From assembly GCA_904066235.2 (NCBI GenBank), contig CAJFCV020000006.1:7130001-7194000 (forward strand): a stretch of DNA of 64,000 nucleotides. Reading direction: 5' to 3'. Below, piece by piece: positions 1-8,367 of the stretch. The position numbers and the translations under genes are program-made. The notes under the pieces were generated by a model. The model was given only the letters and a program-made list of their open reading frames with translations. It was not told the origin of the DNA and did no database searches. This DNA is from Bursaphelenchus xylophilus (lineage: Eukaryota; Nematoda; Chromadorea; Rhabditida; Aphelenchoididae). Within the stretch, counting starts at the first letter, position 1. The number at the start of each line of letters is the position of its first letter.

Positions 1-134
1 TTGAGCCCCTAAAATTATATAAATCCCGTTTTAACCTCGAATCCAGCTACCATTGACATTAATAATTGCTCGTGGCAAAATATACAATCCTCTGAATCAC
101 AATAAATTTAATTTCCGACTTCTTTTCGATATTC

Positions 135-205
135 GCACCCAGCCGGACTCGAACCCGGGTCGCTGGATTGGTAGTCCCGACCACTAACCACTATACCACG
201 AAATT
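135..205 (-). tRNA. tRNA-like sequence (possible Gly-ACC or tRNA pseudogene)
   Basis: On the minus strand there is an A box TGGTATAGTGG (198-188) and a perfect B box GGTTCGAGTCC (155-145), spaced as in a tRNA. A 7-nt loop CTACCAA between short complementary arms would give anticodon ACC (Gly). The acceptor stem pairs poorly and the T stem has mismatches, so this may be a decayed tRNA or a tRNA-derived repeat rather than a working gene. It lies in gene-free DNA at the window edge, so I cannot test whether it sits between inverted arms like the other tRNA-like sequences here. Confidence 0.45.
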
Positions 206-1481
206 TGTCGCAGCTTTTTTTGAACTTTTTTTGATTGCCTCTAGAGCAGAATTTTATGCTGATTCCAAAAATCGTAAAATCGCCTGTGAAATTTTCAGAA
301 AGAAAGATTCTACGGTCGTTTTTTAGCGGTCGATACAGTATTACGGTATGTTACAGTAGGAAAATCGGAAAAATAATGATACCATCGTCATCGCAAGGGT
401 CGAAAACTTCAGTAACCGTCAAATCATCGTCCAGTAAGGTAAGATACGACAGCTGGACGCGGTTACTTCTAGAACAGTAAATTGTAAAAAAATATACCTT
501 CATGAAGGTTTTGGGAAAAAATATTGTTCGCTTTTGCTTAGCACCTTCCAACAGCCATTTTAGTGCAAAAAACTCAAAATCGATTTTTTCCTATGTCCAC
601 CCCTAACAGACGGCTGATGCACTGACTCAGAAATCGTCTTTTAATAACTATTACGCAATACCAAATACTAATGATTTTTAAAATAATCTACGTAAAGTTC
701 TGCTGAGAATAAATCGAGGTGTACTGTATGTCCAAAATTCAAAGTAACATAACTCCAAAAAAAATTACTATAACAGTACTTACTATGAAAAAAAGTAAAT
801 ACAGAAAAATGGATGTCATTTTCGAAACCCGCGAAATTGATCACCTTAAGGTGCACCTTACTAACCACTATTTCCCGGCTGGGGGTCTCATTCGATGGTT
901 TTCCCTTTTTATTTTCCTAAATTTTTGATAATATTTTAGGAAAATAATATTACGTTGTTACATCTATGTCAAAGTATTTTTAAGAGGCTTCAAAAGTTGA
1001 GACAAGTTCTCTGCAAAAAAGTTATATTCGATATGGTACCTTGGTATTTTTCAAAGCAGTCGAAGGTGGCGAAAAACGTAAACAGCGAGGGTTTGTGCTT
1101 TTACACCAGGTTTTTACACACGAACCCAATCTTTCTGAAAATTGTACCTACCGTAATTTCCAAAACTAAAAATTCGTGCTGACGTTCAGCTATCATAGTA
1201 CAGCAACTATGCAAAATATCAAAAGATTCTGAGTTGGTCGTTTTTTCGAAATGTCCGGCTCTTGCTATGACAAGCTTCAATTTGTAAAAAACTTTTATAA
1301 ATAGTATACAGACATGAAAATTGGCAATCTGCATTGGCGTTAAGTACCGAAGAAGCCTGCGGCAATATTGAGCTCAGAATCGAGACTTCACTTTTAACGG
1401 TCGGGCACTATAAATTAAAAAAAACCTAAATTTCAATTGTTGTTTTCTGCTGATTTATTATAATATGTTACGGTGCACCGC
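206..1481. other. intergenic DNA, no gene seen
   Basis: AT-rich sequence with only short ORFs, no family match and no convincing splice-site pattern. Nothing else was recognised here. Confidence 0.5.
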
Positions 1482-1489
1482 GGTGTATC

Positions 1490-1905
1490 CAGGGGTGGTC
1501 AGTGGGCCGGGCCGGCCCGGCCCAAACGGGCCGGCCGGGCTCAAAAATGGAAAATTACAAACGGGCCGGGCCGGGCCCGTCTAAATTACAATGCCAAACC
1601 GTTGGCATTCATTGTTTTCGCGCCGGGAAAATTAATTGATGTTGTTATAGTTGCTGTTTCTCAAGTTCTAAAACGTTTACAAGTCTATAGTTCCATTATA
1701 AAACCACAAAACTATCACATTGATCCTTTACTAGCTATATCAACGCCTTTTTTGCCTAAGTTTAGATCCCAAGCTTGGGCGCAGTTCGCAGAACCCTCTA
1801 TAAACGGGCCCGGCCTGGAAAAAGACTAGACGGGCCGGGCCGGTAATTAGACGGGCCGGGCCGCGGGCGGAAAATCGGAAAAATAGGGTCCGCTGACCAC
1901 CCCTG
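1490..1905. mobile_element. non-autonomous hAT-like element, copy 1 (416 bp)
   Basis: The element starts CAGGGGTGGTCAG and ends with its exact reverse complement CTGACCACCCCTG. It is flanked by the 8-bp direct repeat GGTGTATC at 1482-1489 and 1906-1913. Terminal CAGGGG and an 8-bp duplication are hallmarks of the hAT superfamily. The subterminal regions are runs of GGGCCGGGCC-type repeats around a unique core (about 1580-1805). No transposase is encoded. A near-identical copy follows directly. Confidence 0.85.
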
Positions 1906-1913
1906 GGTGTATC

Positions 1914-2449
1914 CAGGGGTGGTCAGTGGGCCGGGCCGGCCCGTGACGGGCCGGCCCGGCCCGGCCCAAACGGGCCGGCCGGGCTCAAAAATGGAAAATT
2001 ACAAACGGGCCGGGCCCGTCACGGGCCGGGCCGGGCCGGGCCGCGGGCCTGGGGTTTTTCCGGCCCGGCCCGGCCCGTCTAAATTACAATGCCAAAGCGT
2101 TGGCATTCATTGTTTTCGCGCCGGGAAAATTAATTGATGTTGTTATAGTTGCTGTTTCTCAAGTTCTAAAACGTTTACAAGTCTATAGTTCCATTATAAA
2201 ACCACAAAACTATCACATTGACCCTTTACTAGCTATATTAACGCCTTTTTTGCCTAAGTTTAGATCCCAAGCTTGGGCGCAGTTCGCAGAACCCTCTATA
2301 AACGGGCCTGCACGGGCCGGGCCAGGCCCGTCACGGGCCGGGCCGGGCCGGGCCTGGAAAAAGACTAGACGGGCCGGGCCGGGCCGGTAATTAGACGGGC
2401 CGGGCCGCGGGCCGAAAATCGGAAAAATAGGGTCCGCTGACCACCCCTG
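1914..2449. mobile_element. non-autonomous hAT-like element, copy 2 (536 bp)
   Basis: It has the same termini as the preceding copy and is flanked by GGTGTATC at 1906-1913 and 2450-2457, so one 8-bp duplication is shared between the two copies. The core (about 2088-2305) is almost identical to copy 1. The extra length comes from expansion of the GGGCCGGGCC repeat blocks at both sides. No coding capacity is credible. Confidence 0.85.
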
Positions 2450-2457
2450 GGTGTATC

Positions 2458-2840
2458 TACGGAGAAGAACAGTTGACCTAAACGGCCGGGGAAAGACTTG
2501 ACTCAATTATTTTTTTCCGTTTTTTATGTGTAGACAAATTGGCGTGGGATCCGGGTTTGTCACAACTATATTCCCGAGATACAATAGATTCTCGACATTT
2601 TTTGTAGTTTTTTGATTTTAGTCAGTTATGTACAATTCAAACCGGGCCAAAAATGGCGCACCCTGTACACTTTGTAGGCGGGTTCTACCACGAAAAAGTG
2701 TTGGCATTCCGCTTCAAGTACAGTATTTCCTCCCAACTGAATGAAAATATTATTTTTCTTTTTTTCATTTTACAACAATTTTGTCGTCTCGGTCGGGTTT
2801 ACGTTATTTTTAATGTTTTTTTAGGTTTAGTGGGTAAATC
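2458..2840. other. intergenic / 5' region of rps-13
   Basis: Mostly featureless. A polypyrimidine tract ending TTTTTTTAG near 2820 lies about 35 nt before the rps-13 start codon and could be a 5'-UTR intron acceptor or a spliced-leader acceptor. Confidence 0.4.
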
Positions 2841-2857
2841 CATAACCAGGCCGCAGA

Positions 2858-3447
2858 ATGGGACGTATGCACAACCCCGGAAAGGGTATTTCCCGCTCCA
2901 CCTTGCCTTACCGCCGTTCTGTTCCCGGGTGGTTGAAACTGACTTCCACGGATGTTGAGGAGCAAATCGAACGTCTGGCCCGTAAGGGTCTTCGACCCTC
3001 TCAGATTGGTGTTATCCTCCGGGATTCTCATGGTGTTGCCCAGGTCCGTCGCGTCACTGGCAACAAGATCGTCAGAATCTTGAAGAAAAAGGTATGTCTT
3101 TCTTATCTGTCTTGTTTTTTAGAGCATTCCCTGTTTAATTCAATGTGTCGCTGTAATACATCTTTGTCATTTTTTTTTTTTTTTTTTTGATTATTTAATT
3201 CTGTTTTATAAATGTCTTACTTTAGGGAATGGCCCCAGAGATCCCAGAAGACTTGTACCATCTAATCAAGAAGGCCGTCAATATTCGCAAGCATTTGGAG
3301 CGCTGCCGCAAGGACGTTGACTCCAAGTACCGTCTGATTTTGGTCGAGTCACGTATCCACCGTCTGGCCAGATACTACAAGACCAAGAGACAGCTCCCCC
3401 CTACCTGGAAGTACGAATCAGCCACCGCTTCCGCTCTCGTTTCATAA
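2858..3447 (+). CDS. rps-13: 40S ribosomal protein S13 (uS15)
   Basis: Two exons, 2858-3091 and 3226-3447, joined in phase to give about 151 aa, the normal eukaryotic uS15 length. The product is a small-subunit ribosomal protein that binds 18S rRNA. Conserved stretches are visible along the whole protein: [12 protein letters not shown] at the N terminus, [17 protein letters not shown] in the middle, [15 protein letters not shown] and [12 protein letters not shown] at the C terminus. The start is the canonical MGRMH methionine. An AATAAA signal at 3468-3473 follows the stop by about 20 nt, and a TTTAG acceptor (3541-3545) for the next gene comes 70 nt later, the spacing of a nematode operon. 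Identity is essentially certain. Confidence 0.97.
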
Positions 3448-3540
3448 ATGCGTTATTTTCGTTGTTGAATAAATTCAATTGTTATAACATACTGCGTGGA
3501 AAAATGTTTTTGGCATCACTGTGTGTATTTAACCAGTTGG

Positions 3541-3545
3541 TTTAG
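3541..3545 (+). promoter_or_regulatory. probable trans-splice acceptor between rps-13 and ZNF622 gene
   Basis: TTTAG lies 68 nt after the rps-13 AATAAA and 46 nt before the next start codon. There is no space for an independent promoter. This is the layout of nematode operons resolved by SL trans-splicing; the splice itself is inferred. Confidence 0.55.
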
Positions 3546-3591
3546 GAAGAAGAAGTTATTGAGGCTAATAATGTTTCGCTAGATTTGAGAA

Positions 3592-4950
3592 ATGAGTGGA
3601 GTCAGGCAGGGGTTCACTTGTGTTACATGTCGTCTGGTGTTTCCAAACTCCACATTGCAAAAGGAACATTATGTCAGTGAATGGCATAGGTACAACGCGA
3701 AGAGAAATGTGGTTGGATTACCCCCAATTACAGAAGAGCAGTTTGAAAGCAAAGTGAAGGACTTCACAAAGTTATGTTACCCTTTAAAAGATCACTGTTA
3801 TTGTTTAGGTGGCAGAGGAACAGAAAAAGGAGGAAATTGAAAAGAACTACTGCAAGTATTGCAAGAAGTTGTTTCAGTCCAAGAATTCTTATGACAATCA
3901 TCTGCAATCGAAAAGGCATAAAACTAACTTTGAAAATTATGCTATGCCATCGGAAGAAAAGTTTACAAAAGAAATCCCTGCACCTTCTGAAACCATATCT
4001 GTGGATTCTACCCGTAAATTTGTTGATGGTGAGGATCTAGACGACTGTGAAAGCAGTGGAGGGTGGGAAACTGCAAGCTCCGAAGATGAGTATGAGTATG
4101 ACGAGGATAAGGTGAGTGATTAAGATTACTTTCACTAGGCGAAACCCCAACAACAAACTATTTTTTTTTTTTTTTGACCCATACTTTTTAAAGGTGGTTA
4201 TTGACTATTTGTTAGGCAATTCCAAATTCGCGATGTTTATTCTGTCCGAAAGAGTCAGGCTCGGTGGAAGATAATCTCAGTCATATGTACGAAAGTCACG
4301 GTTTCTTCGTTCCTGATGCCCAGTATTGCACTGATGTTTCTGGTTTAATGAAATATCTGGGTTTGAAGGTCGGAGGTGGACTGTATTGTATTAAATGCTC
4401 GAAGAGGTTCTCTGATCTCCATTCAGTTCAGCTCCATATGAAAGACAAAGTCCATCTTTCCTTTTCATTGGACGATGATCTCGTCAACTATCTTGATTTC
4501 TATGATTATGGGTAAGATTTTTTTAAACAATAGTCATAAAAATTTTAGTGAATTGTTGGGAGAAGGGGATGACGACGGTGATGATGTGGCGCTTGATCTT
4601 GGGTATACACTTGTTCTGCCCTCCGGAGCAAAGCTTGGTCACCGATCGTTGATGAAGTACTTTAAGCAGAGATTACGAAGCGATGAGGAACAAAAGCGCC
4701 TTGCAAATGCCCGGATAGCTATGAAGTCGAAAGTGGAGCAGAAATCTTTGGGATGGACTGGACTTTCCGGTAATTAAAAACTTGTTAAAACGGAAACTTA
4801 TGGTATATTTCATTTCTTACAGGACCAGTTGCCATTCAGAGAGCCAGAGACTTTAAGTTCGTAAGGAGGGTAATGCAGAAACAGTGGTTATCCAAAGGAA
4901 TGCACTCCAACAAGTTATTCAAAACAAGAGGACGCGACGATCAGATGTAA
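3592..4950 (+). CDS. ZNF622/Rei1-type zinc-finger 60S biogenesis factor
   Basis: Five exons: 3592-3753, 3809-4111, 4216-4511, 4549-4769 and 4823-4950. The protein has the Rei1/ZNF622 architecture: an N-terminal C2H2 finger (CVTCRLVF...H), a second finger (CKYCKKLF...HLQSKRH), an acidic linker, then CLFCPKESGS...MYESHGFFVPD and CIKCSKRF...HMKDKVH fingers. The C-terminal core has LVLPSGAKLGHRSLMKYFKQR and GWTGLSG. The family acts in late cytoplasmic maturation of 60S subunits, and vertebrate ZNF622 also binds MELK/ASK1. It sits about 145 nt downstream of rps-13 on the same strand and is probably its operon partner, which fits a shared ribosome role. Confidence 0.93.
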
Positions 4951-5088
4951 ATTTTATTTTTGTTTTCAGCTTCATACTGTTGTTACTTAGAAGATAAAGT
5001 TATGTCAGAAAGACGGTTGGCCACAGACTTGGATTTTGGGGGGCTTTTGTCTTGATCACTGTACGGGCATTATAACTAACGGTCTGAC

Positions 5089-5631
5089 TTACGATCTTTC
5101 GTCTGCGGTCCGTGGGAGGTCAGTATTCAACTGAGGCAACTCGCTACAGAAAATGTCGGCGGAATATAACTTCTGATACAGTGGGTCAAACTCTCTAAAA
5201 AAGATCGTGGGATCATGAATTTCTTACTGATAAGTGGCAAGCACACTGGCCACATTGAGGACGGCTCGAAGTTTCCTGGTTAAAGTCAGACTTCCGTGAA
5301 TTCTGTACCATTCGAAGAGAAACCAACAAAGAGGGACAACTGCCAACTTCATGATTGTACACAAAAATCCGACGCCATTCGCGATCAGACTTATGGTACC
5401 GCAGCTTAAAACGACCCCTAAGCTGGCCTTAAACCTAGGCGAATTAATATCTGATTCGCCGGCTTCGGCTGTGGAAATCGGATTCTTATCTTCAAATGAA
5501 GAATTGTCCAAACACTTCAGTTCTTCCTTCGTAATTTGACATTCGGAATGGCTGAACTCGGGTCTTGAACATGATATCAGAAGGCTTACTCTTTCTTTGA
5601 AACCATTGCACCGATTCGAAGTTGAAACCAC
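5089..5631 (-). CDS. unknown membrane protein, third gene of the mrpl-12 cluster
   Basis: Exon 1 (5631-5228) and exon 2 (5194-5089) join through GTAAG...TTTTTTAG to give 169 aa. I do not recognise a family. The N-terminal 80 residues are polar and Ser/Glu-rich. Two hydrophobic stretches follow (about residues 80-115), including GVVLSCGTISLIANGVGFLC, suggesting one or two membrane spans. The soluble tail ends in ATYQEFDPLYQKLYS and TADERS. It starts 87 nt after the ZNF706-like stop on the same strand, so it probably shares that transcript. The start codon is uncertain: another ATG in a different frame lies 11 nt upstream. Confidence 0.6.
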
Positions 5632-5717
5632 TCATAAAATAAACGATTTTACTCAAAGACCCATTTTGCGGCTGCTCGGCCGATAAAAATAAACATGAAA
5701 ATGTGATCGGAATGAGG

Positions 5718-5988
5718 TCAGGCGGCAACATCAACAAGTTCAGAAGGGAGGGGAGACTTGGGATGCTTCGACTGGAAATGTTGCTTGTAGGTCTTCGGAT
5801 CGGGCATTTGGGCCATGCAAACGGAACACTTGTGGTGCAAAGCTTGCTGAGCAGCGGTCTTCTGATCAATACCCGACTTCTTGGCAGCCTAAACATAAAA
5901 ATAGAAATAAAAACTGAAATAATGAACTCACATCAGCTTTCTTTTGATTTTTCATTTGAGATTGGATCTTCTGGTGTCCACGAGCCAT
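5718..5988 (-). CDS. ZNF706-like small zinc-finger protein
   Basis: Exons 5988-5932 and 5888-5718 encode 75 aa, matching the 76-aa vertebrate ZNF706. The N terminus is MARGHQKIQSQMKNQKKAD. A single C2H2-like finger follows, CSVCMAQMPDPKTYKQHFQ..H, then PKSPLPSELVDVAA. ZNF706 is a conserved small nuclear/cytoplasmic protein of poorly defined role (a 4F5-type basic N terminus plus finger). A TTTGCAG acceptor lies 8 nt before the ATG, with mrpl-12 ending about 150 nt upstream. This is the middle gene of a three-gene minus-strand cluster. Confidence 0.93.
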
Positions 5989-6145
5989 TTTTCTCTGCAA
6001 ATCTAAGACATAAACCTACTAAAAAGCGGCCAACGATACCGGCGAGAACTTCTAACTCACACTGAGAGAATACTACTCCAAAATCAAACTTGAAACATTT
6101 AATAACATGCAAACAAAACAAACCTAATTTCTATATGATAATATT

Positions 6146-6801
6146 TTAGATAATTTCGCAAGTAGCTCCGACTTTCTCCAAAAGGGCCTTCAGGGCTTCA
6201 GCCTCGTTCTTTCCGAGATCTGCCTTCACTTCAACTGGAGCTGTCTCCACGAACTTCTTTGCTTGTACCAGATTCAGTCCTTCAATGGCATTCCTGATCT
6301 CTTTGATTAACGCTATTTTCTTCGAGTCGTCGAATTTGACCAACTTGACTGAGAACATTGTCTTCTGAGCTGGTTGTTCTGCCTCTTCTTCAGCCGGTGC
6401 GTTTCCTAAACACAACCGCAATAAAAAACTTATGAGGAATAGGCGGCAAATCAAAACAAATTAGTTTTGGGTTCACATTATTTTGTGATTCACATGACGC
6501 AAGAACATCATGAACACATACCTGCTGCGACAGGAGCAGCCACCGCTGCTGCAAACATTGGCTGATCGGGGATATTCAACTTCTTTTTCAACGCATAATT
6601 GAGATCAGAGACTTCAAGAACAGTTAAAGTGGCAATTTGATCGACCAGAGCCGATACCTTCGGCGAGATCTCGCGTTCTGTGGATGGAATTGAAGACGAG
6701 GGTCCCTGATTCAATGGTATTCCAGCTTGAGCTGCCGAGGAATAACATCGAAAGAACCGAAACGGGGTTTTGCATCGAAGAAATCTCAACGACGACGACA
6801 T
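6146..6801 (-). CDS. mrpl-12: mitochondrial large ribosomal subunit protein bL12m
   Basis: Exons 6801-6522 and 6405-6146 give 179 aa. The N-terminal 40 residues are basic and rich in Arg/Ser/Phe with few acidic residues (SSSLRFLRCKTPFRFFRC), a mitochondrial targeting peptide. The dimerisation helix region follows (SALVDQIATLTVLEVSDLN), then an Ala-rich hinge and the L7/L12 C-terminal fold (FDDSKKIALIKEIRNAIEGL, KKFVETAPVEVKADLGKNEA). bL12m forms the mitoribosomal stalk that recruits translation factors. I use the ATG at 6801; an upstream in-frame GTG is not needed. It heads the cluster with the ZNF706-like and membrane-protein genes. Confidence 0.93.
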
Positions 6802-6829
6802 TGCCACCCTCTTCACGAAGAATTTTGGC

Positions 6830-7370
6830 CAACGAAATTACGCCCAAATTTTTTTTCAATTTTTTCTGGCGCAATTTTTCGCGTGAGGACCTTCAGAGAT
6901 GTTACAGATGTACACGTGACAAATCATTGGAATATCGTAACCAGTAAACCCAATGACTATAGCCATAATTAATGCTAGAAACAAGCAAATCTGAACACGA
7001 AAGGAGTCCAGTAGACAAAAGATAGCAATGAGAGATCAAAGTCTATGTATAATAAAAGCAACTATTAAACATCCAGTCAGTCAATTTTACCCTTATAAAT
7101 AATCGTAGGTTCATAATATTGTTTTGAACCTACGTGAATTCATATAAAACCGAAAATTGAACAGAACAACTGAATTTGGGTGTGAAATGCAATTGGTTTT
7201 TTTTTAAATTTGGCATTTCATTTGAAGGTGTAAAAAAATGACAATTCACAAAAGATAGGGGTATCCCCCCAACCCATTTATTATTCGAGCGTATAGTTTT
7301 CATTCTGTATCCAGGACGACTGAAACAAGGTTGAATGTTAAAAGTCCTTTGCTCAAACATAATACATTAT
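6830..7370. other. intergenic region between divergent genes
   Basis: No gene seen. It separates the minus-strand mrpl-12 cluster from the plus-strand SAXO-like gene and so should hold both promoters. I see no recognisable element other than AT-rich tracts. Confidence 0.4.
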
Positions 7371-7381
7371 ATTACAGTTTC

Positions 7382-8106
7382 ATGGACTTGGATTATGAAG
7401 GTGAGTACCATACCTCGGATGATTGTTTTTGTTTAAGATTACGAAGGGATAAACGATTTTGATTCGACATATTATTCCATCAGACCGGTCTCATCATACA
7501 ACGGCTCGTATCAGTTCTACAACCCTTACAATAGTTACTATTCGTTATATCGTCCTTATCGAACAGTTCCTCCTTTTTATGACACTACAACGCATCGAGA
7601 ACATTTTACTTGGAAACATGCACCTAGCAACAGGTGAGTTGTATACCGTTGGCCTCCCTAGGTACTGTTTAGAAGGTACCAAGTGGAAGATGACCGGGCT
7701 ACTCTCCCTCCATTCGAAGACGAAACAACTCATCGCGCTCACTTTCCTGGACATTACATTCTAGGAAGAGAGTATGAGGAAGATGATTTCACCTATGATT
7801 ATGAAGAAGAACGGATCCCTCTTAATGAGACATCCACCCATCGAAGAGATTTCACTCCCAAACCCATAGAAATAAAAGAAATACGAAGCAAAAGTGTTGA
7901 TTCTGTGAGAAGACCAGGACCTCGGATGGAATATGAAACTACACACAAAGCTGATTATTCCAACAAAGCATCGGTACGAATATTTACCGTAATCTTACAG
8001 GGAATTTAGACTTGTCCAGTTAATCATCTTAATATAAAACAAGGTCGGCGAGACAACGGCCATGTTTATTTCCGCCAACGGACATCAAAAAATACGAAAC
8101 GAGTAA
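7382..8106 (+). CDS. SAXO-like microtubule-associated repeat protein (tentative)
   Basis: Exons 7382-7400, 7438-7633 and 7673-7973 are secure by frame. The last exon is either 8044-8106 or a short one ending at 8009. The protein of about 190 aa is rich in Tyr, Arg and Glu and has an imperfect repeat centred on TTHREHF, TTHRAHF, STHRRDF and TTHKADY, spaced 20-60 residues apart. Similar (S/T)TxxxxF repeats occur in stabilizer of axonemal microtubules (SAXO/FAM154) proteins, where they bind inside or along ciliary microtubules. No signal peptide or membrane span is seen. In a nematode the likely site would be sensory cilia. The family assignment is by motif style only. Confidence 0.55.
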
Positions 8107-8367
8107 AGTCAAGGTAATTTGTATAACATTTATTGTAATAAAGCACCCGTCTTATTAAATGGCTTTAACTATAACAGAAAAATTTTAGAAAATGCTTTCG
8201 TTAAGAGGATATATAGAATATCGTAATCCGAGAATTAAAACATCAAAGAAACTTATGAACTTAAATTAAATTCATAATATTAATATATACAATTGAATGC
8301 ATGTTTTCTGATGGTTTAAGTGAGGTTGGAAAGCACTGAAGAGTCAAACGATGGCCGGACTTCTTGA

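Noticed and set aside
1473..2506. ORFs of about 70-120 aa rich in Gly/Arg/Pro over the GC-rich blocks
   Set aside because: They lie inside the two hAT-like elements, repeat with the element copies, and owe their openness to GGGCCGGGCC repeats.
4264..4777. Separate small ORFs as independent zinc-finger genes
   Set aside because: They are exons of the single ZNF622-like gene, joined by short GT-AG introns in phase.
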